Assembly: GCA_029207755.1 (NCBI GenBank)
Contig: JARCOQ010000009.1
Coordinates: forward strand, 32,014,914-32,078,913
Origin: Chamaea fasciata
Lineage: Eukaryota > Chordata > Aves > Passeriformes > Sylviidae
Reading direction: 5' to 3'
DNA length: 64,000 bases
The notes beneath the pieces were generated by a model. It was not told the DNA's origin and ran no database searches. It saw only the letters and a program-made list of their open reading frames with translations. A program made the translations under genes and the position numbers. Positions 25,107 to 36,812 of this stretch are shown piece after piece. The first letter of the stretch is position 1; the number at the start of each line of letters is the position of its first letter.

Positions 25107-28100
25107 AAACAGAAATCAACCTGCTCAACGTAAAAGATGGGAATCAGCTCTCCCTGCTTTTAATCTCAGAGTGGAAACTACAATTTAGGGGTCAACCCAG
25201 CCAAAAAAGGTGCAAGAGACCATGAGCAGCAGCAGCAGGAACTGGATGTGTGAGACACAACTGTCCCAAAATCAAACAGTCTCTGCAACTAATGCTTTGG
25301 GATGGATCTGACTGCACAGACTCAAGAGAGATTAATCAGACCCCCAAATTTCCCTAGAACAACCCTTCAGTTGATCCGCAACAGCATTTCCACTTCCCTT
25401 TTTGCTTTTCTGCCTCCAAACGTATGGAATAATGGAGTAAAAAATTTAATATTCATAATACCCACACCAGCCTAACCTCAATTTTTCCAGCATCTTCCCA
25501 CAGAAGAACAAGTTTCTGGCTGAAGTTGCCACAAGCGTTCTCCTATCAAAAGATAAAACACTTTGAAATTCTTCCTTTTTTTAAGTGATTATTTTAATGT
25601 CACGGAGGGGAGGGATAAATTTCAACCCGGCTTCAAGTCTCTCTGCCCCAGCAGTGCTGAGAAATGTGGGGAAGAAGATTTAAAATGTCAGGGTTTCTGC
25701 AGGGGAGACCAACTGCTCCGGTCTGTGCTTCCCAAAAGGCACTGCAGCCTTTTCCCTGGCTGGGACGTGTGATAATAAACCTGCAGATCAAAGTGAGGAA
25801 CGTGCTCCTGGCAGGGAGAGCCCAGCCCTGCATTATGGCATGAAAGGGAAGGCAGAGATTTCACCCTTTACTTGACACAGATTTCATAAAGTAGCATGAA
25901 AATCAACGGGGAGAGAAAGAAAAAAACACAACCACCACCTTTTGTGCTGTTTTCATTTTGGTATTTTATTTTTTTAAACATTGAACAGTCCTTCTCTGAA
26001 CTACAGGGGGAGACAGAAAGAAAGCAGGCGAGGAGGTGGCTGCTGTTTATTGATAAAACACACTCTCAGTGTCATTCCATGAAAATTTTCCCTCTAAGAG
26101 CTGATTTGGAGGGTTTTTTTTCCCTGCCTCCATGCATGCTGAAATGGCATCAGAAATGCCCCCAAGGCTTTGTGAAAAGGGTAAACATCAAATGAGGAAA
26201 AGCAGAACCCCTGACTGGTTTGGGTGGGCTGGCAGATGGGAAGCAAAACCACCTTGGAGATACAGCCCTGGTGCTGCCAAATTTTCCCACCTAAAGCAAC
26301 TTCCTGGTGTTTTCCCCACCTTCCCAAAGAGCTCCTTCCCAGCTTTTCTCCATCCTGCCTTTCCAAACCTTCAGAACCTTTCTGTATTTCTACAAGCACG
26401 GATTTATTTTCTTTTGAAGGTCAAAAAACAACAACAACAAAAAAAAAGCCCACGGGCTGGAGCAAGAGGGGACACTGGATGTATTTATTCCTTCCAGCTT
26501 CCTGATTTTATTTTTTTTTTACAAAAAAGATACATTTTTAGGAAGTGTAGCAAGTCCCCAGGTATCTCTCCCTGCATCCTTCCCTTCTCCACAGTCACTT
26601 CTGAGATTCCTTACAAGTCACCTCTGGGATGCACTTTCAAGGGACCACTTCCTGCTATTCCCACCAATTCCAGGCCTTAAAAGTTGAATTTTGGCTTAAT
26701 AATTGCAAGCACCACAATTCTGTGTTGAGCCACTCAGAGGATTTGGGTGTAGTTCTTTGGGGTCTCAAGGAATTATTCCCAGTTATCCTTCCCACTTCCA
26801 CACATCACAGGAAAAATAACAATAATACAGAGCACAGCTCCTCAGAAATTGAAGGATTAAAGAGTAAAAAAAGTTAAATATTGGCAATACAGCGCAGATA
26901 CACAGATAGGAAGTGGAATTCCGAGATTCAGGATCCGATCCCTTACTACAAACAGCTCAGTAAAACTTTTTTTTTTTAAGCAGAATTTTTATACTAATTG
27001 GTCACTTGAAATCCTGGTGGTGATTTTTACCTGGGAGGATTTTATAGAAACTCCCAAGAAAGAGTAAAATGCAAATTTTACTGAAAATTCCCATCCTTGC
27101 TGCAATCAATCCATCAACCACAGCCTCCTTTAGTCCAAACTTTGTGCCAGAAACGCCAAATATTAAGATATTTCCCCTGAACCTGTTTCCCTGCACAGTT
27201 TCCTTCTGGGTATTTTATATTAAATAATTCTTTGTTTTCTCCCCTTGTAGCTGCTGTTTGAGTTTTCCATCACCGCACCGGCCTGTCATTAATTTACCGC
27301 CATGAGGTGGATGTTTTCACTCCATTTTACACCTTAAGATGCCTCAAAACCAGGAATCACCAGGAAAATCTCTGCCGAATCTATTTACACTCCTTTGAGT
27401 CAAACAGGAGAGATTTGATCCCATTACTGGAGAGCTTTTCCCCCTCCCCTGTAGCAATTCCCACAACTCAAAGGCTCAGCCCCCCCAACATGAATGAAAT
27501 CCAAAAACTGAATTTTAAATTTAAATTTTAAACTTAAAATTATCTCAATCATTTATCCTTGTGAATCCCCAGGACATTCCCAGCTCCTGCCACCACCTGT
27601 GGGCCTGAGCTCAGCCTCCCTCCCTCCTTTTTTAGCATCTTCTTCCTCATTTGTGACTACAGGGTTTTATTACTAATGGAGCAAAAAAAATGCTCTGAGA
27701 ACACTCATGAGCAGCACACAGAAAAAAAAAATCTGTTGGGGAAAAAAAAAGCAATCCTCATCTTTTCCACTTGGGAGGTCATGGCAGAGGGGAAAGCTCC
27801 TCAGGAAGTCCCTTGCCAAGCTCTGTCAGAGATTTTCCAGGACCTGCAGCAACTCCACAACCAAGTGGAAACCTCGGGAAGGCTTTTTTCCTGAAGTTTC
27901 TCATTAGGAAAGAGGCACTCAGGGTTTTATTTCAGTCCTTTCTACCCCGTTTTACTCTGATAAGACTTCACCACCTGGGGGGATTTTCCCTGGGGTGAAA
28001 ATCACCTTTTTCCATCGTGAGGGACGACCCTGGGAAAAACAACAGAACAATTCTGCCAAAAGCGACACCAAAACTCTGATGAAAAGGATACGAAAATCCT

Positions 28101-28840
28101 GACAAAAATGATCTTTAAAAAATCAGCCAGAAATTACAAAAGAGGCCAAACGCAGAGTGAGTGAGGCCAAGCACCTCCATGTGCCACTTTTAAAACACGC
28201 AGCGGCAGGAGGGCAACAGGACCCTTTTTCTCCTCCAAACCAAGAGATGTCCACCAGCTGCTGCATAAAAACATAAAAACCACACAATCCCAGCTCTGAG
28301 CTTTTTGTATTTTTATAAATCCACTCACACCAAAGATCCAGAAGGGAAAAGAAGTTTCTGGTGGCCTTGCCTGGGAGCACAGCTGAGTTTGAGTGCCCAC
28401 ACGTAACCGGGTTTTCAGGGACTGGGAAGCAGCGCTCCAGGCAGAGGAAAGGTGGGGGGCATGGAGATCTGGCAGCCGCCCTGAAATCTCTGGGCCTGTG
28501 GTTTGGTGCCCCAGGGGAGGCTCCAAAAACCTCCCGACTTGAGGCATTTAAAAATAGGCCAAAGGAAGAATTTGGGATGACGCCGCTGGGACGGAGCCTG
28601 CGTCAGCCAGGGATGGGCACTGCCTCCTTCCCTGCCAGCCTGGCCTTTCCCGCTCCTGCTCAGCCTCCCTGCCTTGGGAGGTCTGTGCCCTTCCTCGGGC
28701 CACACCCAAGAAACACACAGAAAAGCCAAAGATTCCAAGTTTTCATCTCAAAGCACCCAGAAAAATGACACCCCTGCCATCTTGCCCTTCCTTTCATCAC
28801 CAGGACCAGGGACCACATCAAATAATCAAATTTTTTAAAA

Positions 28841-28920
28841 AATTTCACATGTTTATATATTAACTAATGCCTTTTTTTTTTTTTTTTAACATTTCAGGTG
28901 TTTATACATGAACTGATACC
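28841..28920. repeat. Imperfect ~31-bp direct repeat flanking a T16 run
   Basis: AATTTCACATGTTTATATAT... before the T run resembles ACATTTCAGGTGTTTATACA... after it. It looks like a local duplication or a retroposition scar. Confidence 0.6.
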
Positions 28921-31900
28921 TGTTCTGTACTATTTTTGGAGGAGCTGGAAGGGCAAACTGAGTTTAGCTGCTCTTGCTGTGCTGCCCTGGCAGTGACACC
29001 GCTGTGCCCATGGGAAGCACCGAAGGGACACGATGGGAAAGGTGGATTGGGTGACCAGGGCTGCTGGTGACACAGACAGACAGATAGACGCCAGGCTGTA
29101 CCCGGTGAAAAGGCACCATTTGATGCCCTTTGGGAGCCAAATTTCCCCCCGTCTTGGCTCAGTTTTCAGGTCTCCTGTAAAGCAAAGGGAAGTGATGCCC
29201 AGGGAAGGGGGGAGCAGTGAGTTTAGCCCATTAAAAATTAAAAGACAGGAAATTATTTCCATTGATTAACCATAAACATTTGCTTCTCTCCCTTTCTAAA
29301 ACCCTTCTGTGCTTATTTGTCTGACCTTGGACTTCTCAAGGGGCTGATGTCACACCTCTCCCTGCAGTGACAGCCCCCTTGTCCCCCCAATCTTCACTCA
29401 ATGCCCTCCACTGCTCCACGCCACAAGTTGCTCCATCCAAATGAGCAGAGAGGACCAAGCAAAGGGTCCATTTCACACTTCCACCACCCTCTTTGGAATA
29501 TTTTCCAGCTCTCCCCCAGATTTAAGCAACCCTGTCAAACTTCCCTCTGTATTTCCCTCCCTTGAAGCAGCCACGGGCTCCCAACACAAGCAGCAATGAG
29601 AACAGCGTTAATTCCTCCTCTGCCAACATAATTCCAGCTAATAAAATCCTTCTGATCTTTGATGGGATCGCCCAGGGATGAAGCATCCAAGGAATTTGCT
29701 GTTGCAGCTCATCAGGAGTGGATGGGACCGGATTGAGGATGGGTAAACGAGGAAGAGAGGCGTTTTTAGAGCCGTAATTAATGGCAAAACCACTGCTATC
29801 TCTCCTCTCTGAGCTCTGCTGACCCTTACAGAGAGGAACAGCAGACTCAGATGCAGCACAAGCTCCCTGTTTGAACTGTTTCAGACAGAGCTGCTGAGTG
29901 CTGTCAAATACTGCACGAGCAGAGCCCCAAACTGTCCTTCTTTAGCTGAAGAGTCACACACTGGCCACAGGTCACCCACTGCTCTCCCATCAGTAAAAAA
30001 ACATGAGAGTTTTGTTGTTTTGGTTTTGGTTTTTTTTAAAGCTCCTCTTGCAGGCAGCCCAGACCCCAAGGGAGGGTGGTTCCAGGTAGTGGGGAAGCAG
30101 CTGGGTTGTTTTTCACGGGCAGGCTGAGCGCAGGATCGATATCGCTTTAGAGGCTGGCAGCTGATGAGATCATGGCTAAATTAACGCAGGCAGGCAGCTC
30201 AGTTCCCAGAAAGGGGCTCAGGGAGGAAGGACACGGCTCCAGGGAGGGGGAAGATCCCTCTTGCCATGCTCAGGGGTTGGAGGCCATCAACAGAGCAGCT
30301 CCAGGGGTGGTGGAGATATGAGACAGAAGTGTTATAGGGGGGAGAAGTGATGGAGAATTGCAGGGCTGTGCAGGACATCTCTGCTTTAGCCTGGGGCAGC
30401 CTCAGTCCAGCTTTGAAAGTGACTTTGCCTTGAGTTTTGGACTGGAGACCTCCCAGGCTGCCCAGTTTTTATCCCAGGCATGGCTGGTCCTGGGCTGAAC
30501 AATACCCAAACCCCAGAGATGGAGTGATCCTGCCACAGCCACCAGCAAACACCAGCTTATCCCAAGTTTTGTTGCATAAAGTCAAGAGGATCCACTCCAA
30601 TCCTCCATCCCCACTACCACCCAAAGCCTTGAATCCTGAGTTTAAACACCTTGCGTGAACACACGCCCTCGGCAAAGTATCCCCCAATACCCCAGGGAAG
30701 GTGGAAGCAGGAGAAACAAGGATTCATGCCTGATTTTATCTGGAAAACCACAGGCAGGAGGACTGGTCCAGGATTGGGAGGCTGAAACCACAATACACCC
30801 CAATACCTTCCCTCAAATGTTAGACCCCACTGCCATCTTGTGGCAAACACTTCCCGAAATAAAGTTTAAAAGGGGGGAAAATCCATTAAAAAGTTGCAGA
30901 AGTAGTTAGGAAGCCAAGAAGGATGGGTAAATTACTGGGAGCAGGGTGGGGAAACTCATCTGTTTTAAAAGATGCTGAGGCTGAGCCTACAGCGCTGTGA
31001 CAGACTGAAACTGGCATGGAAAAACTCAGGGAAAAACCCAGTCCAGGCTGGATTTGGGGAGTTGAGGATATAACCACACACAAAACATGGAATTGCCTGC
31101 AGGGCCTGGGCTTCAGCGAAGATTCAGTCACTATTCCAAAAACATTGCAGAGTTCCCAAAGTCATTTCGCACCGCCCTGGTTTGAAGGAGGCTTCTCACC
31201 CCGCACATGCAGGATTTAGCTGGAATTAGACACTGCACCTCAGAATTAAGGCAGGCAGCCGCTGGAATTTCCCAGGAGGATGATCTGGAGGTGGGATTAG
31301 GGCTCGGGCTGATGGCTCCCAGGGCACAGAGCACCTCTGGGTGCTGGGGAGGCGCCGATGAGCACCCCTGGGTGCAGGGACAGGCAGGGCTGACCCAGCG
31401 CTCAGTCCTGGCTCTGCCACACCTCAGCATTTACTTTTTGCATCATCGATCATCTGCAGTGCCTTTGCTTAGCAACTGGGCATCACTTTAGCAAAGTGCC
31501 TGGGTTGCTGCATCATCCACGGATGGCTCCCACCCTGCCAGGAAAAACAGGGACAAACTGGTTTTCCTTCTTTGTGTTGCCATAAGGGACCGGCAGGTGC
31601 TGGAGCAGACAGCCTCGAGGCCTTGTGTGATCCCAGACACTCACTGGCTGCGGGTAAAAGTGAATCAAAACTCACTGGCCATAAATAAATTAAGGACTCG
31701 TTTACAAGAAGTGTAGCTCCACTCTCAACTCAAATCTCTGCTGGCAGGAACGGATCAAGGAACAACAGGGAGGAATTATTTTGAAAACTGGCACAGAAGG
31801 CGGCTATTTTGAAAGAAAATCTAATTTACAGATTGGATATATATACAGATAGCTCTATACACCTGGCCAGCTACACAACGCTTTCTGCCGTTAAAATTTA

Positions 31901-33925
31901 TATTTCCCTGTTACAAGAAGGAACAACAGCATAAAAACACACTTCCAGACCAAAGATAACACATCCTTCACTACCTTTCTGTTTACCCTTTGGATCTCTG
32001 CAAGCCTTCACAACTCTACCCTTGCTGCATGTGGCAGGGGTGCATCACAAGAGGCACAACACATCTAAACCAGCTCCTGGGATTTATCCCTGTTGGAGTT
32101 CCTGTCATCCCACAGTTTGCTGCTTTCAACTCCTTGACAGTTTTACGCATCGGTGTATGTGACACGCAATAAATAAATCCAATTATACTGTCAATAACTA
32201 CATCTTTATCCTCAGAGAAGGAAAAGTGTTTGGAGGCTGATCCCAGGTAAAAACGTTTCTGTTGGCATTCAGCTGAAAGCAGAAGGGCCTGAACATGCTC
32301 TTGGGGGGTTCATGGTCTGGAAGTTGTCTGTGGGTTTTGGAAAAGAGGCGTTGCCCATCCTCAGCCTCGCAGGGAGCTGAAGACGTGTGGGATGGAGGGC
32401 TGGGATGCTGCTGCTGTCCCTGGAGCACAGGCAGGAGGCTGCTGGAGGTGCATGAGCTCCCCCATCAATAAACCAGCCGAGTGCTGTCAGCAGTTCCAGA
32501 AGCCCTGGGGACACTGAGGGGAGCTGGCACCAGCCAGGGCTGTTCCTGCCTCTGGCCGGCATCGGGAGCAGGGAAAGCTCGTCATGCTCTTGGCACAGGC
32601 CTCTGCAGCACAGCCCTTTGCTCCCTGATCCCAGCACAGCACCCTGGAACCGGGTCATTCAACTGCCCATCGAAAACACACCTTCACCTAGCCCATGGTG
32701 GGGAGGGATCTGGGGGTAAACTGGGGGAAAAGGGAAAGTGTTGGTGCAGCGTGCTCAGCACACCCTGGAGCCACCCGCCGCTCCCCCAGCAACGAGACAG
32801 GAGAAGAATTAAGCGTAATTAAAGGAAGAATTAAGAATTAAAACCCAAAAGCAGTCCCAGACTGGCTTGGTTACCATTGTCATGGCTACCACAAGCAAGG
32901 CTGAGGCACGGGGGGATGCCAGGGGATGGAGTTCCAGCCTGCAACTGTCCGCAGGCCCCACCAGGAGTTTTCCCTGCCTGCTGGAACATCATCTGTGGAT
33001 GATGGGAATGATGTAGGATGGGACAAATGACCTTCACTGCATCACACGGACACAGCTTTTCCTGCAGCTGGCCTGCCAACCCAAACTGGGAACAGCACGG
33101 GAAAGCCTCAGGCCAGGACTAAGCCTCGCTAGAGCCAGAAGCAGGTTCAACAACTCCTAAATAAGCGATTCCACAGGGTGAGGACACTGGGTCCCTGCCC
33201 TCACCACAGGTGCCAGGTCACTGTCACCTTCCCTGTGGTAGAGGAGGCTCGGGATAATCACTGCCTCCAAAAAATCCAACAGCAAAAGGAAAAGCTGGAC
33301 GTAATTTCTCCTCCACCCACAACACCTGGCCTCTGCCTTGGGCAGGGGTGCAAAGGGATGTGCTGCCCCAGGGAAGGACAAACGGACACGCTCAGCTCAG
33401 ACTCACACACTTCCCTGGGCACAGCAGTCTGCTCTATTAAATCACCACCGGCAGGGAAAAGAATAATAACGAATAAAAACCCCAAAGCCAAGTGCTCCTG
33501 GTTTGAGCACTGGTCTCGTTAACAAGGGGCAGGGGCCAGGTGAGGAGGAAAGGGCTGGAGTCTGGTCTGGGCACACTTGGAGAGTGGGCTGAGGAGGAGC
33601 TGTGGATTCACACCCACACACAGATCCCGTCGGGAATGGGATTTCTGCTGAAATAAATCGCTTCCCACAGAGGACACCAGAGCGTGCCTTGCTCGAGAAG
33701 CTTCAGCCACAGTCTCTGCCCAAAGCAGGGTCACACACAACTTCTCGATCACACTCAACACTCTCCCAACTTCTCCATCACATCAGCCTCCCCAGCAGCC
33801 AGCACAGCATCACGCTCCCCAGTTTTCCCACATGTATGGAAGGACAAGCCCTGAGACCCCATGATGCAGACCCCGTGCTCCCCCCAAAAAACCTCTCTGT
33901 GGGTGCCTGACAGCAGCACAGAGAA

Positions 33926-33985
33926 ACAGAATCATGGAATCATTAATGTGGAAGAAGTCCTCCAGGATCAGCCAGTCCCACTGGG
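33926..33985 (-). repeat. CR1 LINE stub
   Basis: ACAGAATCATGGAATCATTA followed by GAAGTCCTCCAGGATCA is the extreme 3' end of a CR1 copy in reverse complement. Confidence 0.65.
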
Positions 33986-34432
33986 ATAACAGGAGGCAAA
34001 GCACGGGTGGAGGGAGCAGCGTGGGCTCGTTTTGGGGGAGAATGGGGTGGGCAGAGGGGGGCCAGGGGTAACACCTGTCCCGGGAACGGGCCTGCCGGGG
34101 GTGCTGGCGGCTCTCGAGCAGCCACCGAACAACTTCCCGACCCCGCCGCAAACTTTTCCCAGAGCCGAGGAGGCACCGCCGCCCCCCCCCCCCCCGCGCT
34201 CCGGCCGAGCATCCCCCGGGAGCCGCGGCGGGGAAGGGAAGAGCGAAGGGAGGGAGGGAGGTCGGTCGGTCCGGGCTGTCCGATCCCCCGCAGGGCTCCT
34301 TCCCGGCGGCTCGGAGCCGCTCACGCCCCGAGCACGGTCCGTGATCCCCGGCGGCGGGGGGACGAGGCGTCCCCGCCGCCCCGCTCAGGAACGGGGCTCG
34401 CAGGAGGGGGGATAAAGGGGTTCCATCCCTAC

Positions 34433-34698
34433 CTCTCGGCCTTGGTGAACTTGCGGAAAGCCTGGCGGAGGTCGTGGAAGGAGCGGTAGGTCTGCGGCTC
34501 GGCCGAGATGCCCTGAGCCCGGGTGGTGCGGGGCCCGATGTGCGGGCTGGGGGCCGGCAGCACGGACTGGCATTTGTGCAGCCGCCGCCGCAGCTCCTGG
34601 ATCTCCTCGTCCTTCTCCCCCAGGCGCCGCTCCAGCTCCTTGATCCGCTCCTCCTTCAGCAGCAGCAGCTTGGTGAAGTCCCCTTCCAGCTCGGTCAT
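34433..34698 (-). CDS. PRKG1: PRKG1 isoform I-alpha first coding exon (partial gene)
   Basis: This exon encodes 88 residues plus two bases of codon 89 of cGMP-dependent protein kinase I-alpha. The start is the ATG at 34698-34696. Residues 1-42 form the leucine/isoleucine zipper (ELEGDFTKLLLLKEERIKEL onward), which dimerises the kinase and docks partners such as the myosin phosphatase targeting subunit. Cys43 in the motif HKCQSVLP corresponds to the redox-sensitive Cys42 of the mature protein. The autoinhibitory motif RAQGISAEP lies at residues 60-68. The conserved QTYRSFHDLRQAFRKFTK follows at residues 69-86, and the exon ends GAG AG|GTAGGG with the donor at 34432-34431. This is the same codon phase as the beta exon, as expected for alternative first exons of one gene. 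The zipper has more Arg and Leu than I remember for mammals, which fits a GC-rich exon. Confidence 0.97.
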
Positions 34699-35093
34699 TT
34701 TGGGGGTGCCGGGCCGGTCCCGCTCTCACGGAGCGGTTCTCGGGCAGGGGCGGCGGAGCGGCTGCGCCCGCCCCGGCTCAGGGCAGCGGCCCCGGCATCG
34801 CCCCGCGCCCGCCGAGGCGGCCCCGGGGCCAGCAGAAACCGCCCCGAAAACAGCGGCCAACGAGGAAAAAGACGGCGGGGAAAAAAGGACAAGAAAAGGG
34901 GAAAGAGCTCTTGTGCCACTCTGCGAGGCTGGGATCCTGGAAATAGCAACAATTACCATGTGATCGCAGGGTGACGCAGCTCCTTGTAACTGGAGCCGAA
35001 GACTTGGGATTCAAACAAGAACACTTCATAAATATTAAATTGCCTCCTGCTAATGAGGCACGTGGAGCCGCCTCCCGGCCCGCCCTGCCCGGC
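34699..35093 (-). promoter_or_regulatory. PRKG1: PRKG1 I-alpha promoter and 5' UTR region
   Basis: The sequence directly 5' of the alpha ATG on the minus strand is GC-rich for about 200 bp. It then becomes unusually AT-rich at about 34,940-35,060, where a minus-strand AATATTTATGAAG stretch resembles a weak TATA-like element. A TGACGCA half-CRE (34972-34978) and a CACATG E-box (34957-34962) also occur here. The short AT-rich block between two GC-rich blocks looks selectively kept. The start site is not defined by sequence alone. Confidence 0.5.
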
Positions 35094-35277
35094 CCCCGGC
35101 AGCTCAACATCCCGGCCCGGCCCCCTCGGGAGCTCAGCGTCCCATTCCTCCCTCCTCGGGAGCTCAGCATCCCATTCCTCTCGCCTCGGGAACTCAGCAC
35201 CGCGGCTCTCCACCCCGGGAGCTCCGCATCCCATCCCGCCCCCCAAGGAGCTCAGCATCCCATCCCTCTCCTCACCC
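35094..35277. repeat. 30-bp minisatellite, six units, upstream of PRKG1 I-alpha
   Basis: A unit with the core GGGAGCTCAGCATCCCAT recurs with the AGCTC/AACTC element at 35101, 35131, 35161, 35191, 35220 and 35249, a period of 29-30 bp. The copies are imperfect. Because the unit is about ten codons long, the array reads as repeated decapeptides in several frames, but there is no sign that it is translated. It sits about 400-580 bp upstream of the alpha start codon. Confidence 0.9.
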
Positions 35278-35873
35278 CACGTTCCAGGCTGCTTTACCTT
35301 CAGCACTCCCCTGTTGGTCCCTCCTGGGTACCCCCCCTTGGAAAGGCACCTGGGCACGCCTCTCTCCATCCTTCCCTGCCCAGATTATCCCGTGTACCTC
35401 ACGGCTGGGGCACCGCACATCCCAGCCAGCATCCTTCCCCACATCCCACCCCCTCGAGTACCGGCATTCCTCCCCATCGAGGACTCCACATCCCTTCCCA
35501 CCAGGTTTCCTTGCCCCCCGCTCTCCAGGTCACACTCCCAGCCAAGCCCCACCATCCTGTGGGACAGGCAGCTTTCCAGACACCCGGTGTCCCTCATCCC
35601 AACGTGCACCCCGGGCCCTGAGGGAGCGGAGCCCGTCCCCAGGCGCAGATATCGGGACCCTGGTGGCACCTGAGGGGGGAGGCAGCTGGAGTGCTTTGCC
35701 AGCACGTCCAGGGAGGGAGGAACTCATCCCTCGTGGACTTATTTGGAAGAGCCCATCATGCACATGAATTTTTAATGCCGCCTGGCAAAGAGCACCATCA
35801 GTTCCCCCTATCACATTTCCCTCCCAAACCACTCTTGTTTCCAAGGAGGGATTTCAGGAGCCCATTGCTGCAG

Positions 35874-35907
<34 letters not shown>

Positions 35908-36339
35908 AGGGGGTTTTTCCCAGCCCCCACAGCCAGGCCTTGGGCACCCAGGGCACCCAGGAACCGCTCAGGGCCCACATCCCAAACCATGGAATCTTGT
36001 GCCACAACTTTGGGGACAGACTTCCTGGTCTGCTAGGGCAGGGCAAGGAGAGGGCAAAGCATCTGAGCTGGAGGACAAGGCGCTACCGATGGAGTATTAA
36101 ATTAAGGGTTGAAAAAATCAATTAGCAGCGTCTCTCTTTTAAGGAGGTGGGGGTTGGGGCCGGGGGGGGGGGGGGAGGTTGTTTTTGCACTCCTGTGTCT
36201 GTGCCTCCAGCCCTTCACGTGTGGCCGCAAACCTCCGGGCTCGGAGCTGTCCCATCCTCAGACTGGAAGCATCCCTGATGCCAAGGGGTCAGGCAGTCCT
36301 GGGGGGCAGGGGAAGCTAATTAACAATTATTAATAATAA
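35278..36339. other. Intergenic stretch between PRKG1 I-alpha and the intronless gene
   Basis: C-rich sequence (to about 35,700) is followed by ordinary sequence with an A29 run at 35876-35904 and a G-run block at about 36159-36176. No gene is visible. The stretch probably contains shared divergent-promoter sequence only at its edges. Confidence 0.6.
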
Positions 36340-36690
36340 TAAGTGCGTCGGGCTCTATCGGCAGGCAGAGAGCGCCACCTCGTGGGCGGCACAACGGAGC
36401 CGGGATTTCGGGACAGCCCGGCCCTTGCAGGGAGCTCGGGAACGGAAAGGGGATGTTCAAACAGCCCCGGGAGCGCCCCCGCTCCGCTCTCCGGGATGCG
36501 CTGGGATCCCCGCACGCTCCCAGCAGGACAAGGCCTCCAGGAGCGGAACGCAGGCGCTGCCCCGTGCCCGGTGCTGCCACTTCCAGCCCCCGTGGCTGTG
36601 TCACAAAGGCGGCTGGCGGTGCCCGTTGTGACACCGGGGCCTCGCGGTGCCCATGGGGCCATGGTGACACACAGACGCCTCACGCTGGCC

Positions 36691-36730
36691 CCGGGGCCTT
36701 ATGACGCTGCGGGTGCCGGCGGTGTTTAAG
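36691..36730 (+). promoter_or_regulatory. Candidate core promoter of the intronless gene
   Basis: A TTATGACGCT half-CRE-like element (36699-36708) is followed by GTTTAAGG, whose TTTAAG at 36725-36730 is a weak TATA-like box. A start about 25-30 bp further on would leave a leader of about 55-60 nt before the ATG at 36813. It would also bypass the in-frame upstream ATG at 36735. Confidence 0.35.
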
Positions 36731-36812
36731 GAGCATGCCGGGCCGTGCCCTCCAGCGGTGCAGGGCACCGCGCTCCGGAGGCTCTGCAGCTCCCCGGGAT
36801 AGCTGCCAGAGG

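Larger units (their letters stand above)
9041..34432 (-). other. PRKG1: PRKG1 intron between the I-alpha and I-beta first exons
   Basis: In alpha transcripts this is intronic; for beta transcripts it is upstream DNA. I see no convincing coding exon. Bases 9,041-14,347 and 16,991-20,154 hold nothing I can name beyond A-rich tracts and AT-rich patches. From 20.1 to 23.7 kb there is a direct-repeat pair with a small TATA/ORF/AATAAA unit between. Bases 24,000-33,900 hold simple repeats and one CR1 stub. Confidence 0.75.
34080..35300. promoter_or_regulatory. CpG island around the PRKG1 I-alpha exon
   Basis: A CpG-dense stretch spans the alpha exon, its upstream region and the start of the following intron. 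It contains a run of 14 C at 34182-34195 (a G run on the coding strand, just inside the intron). It is the expected promoter island of the alpha transcript. Confidence 0.85.
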
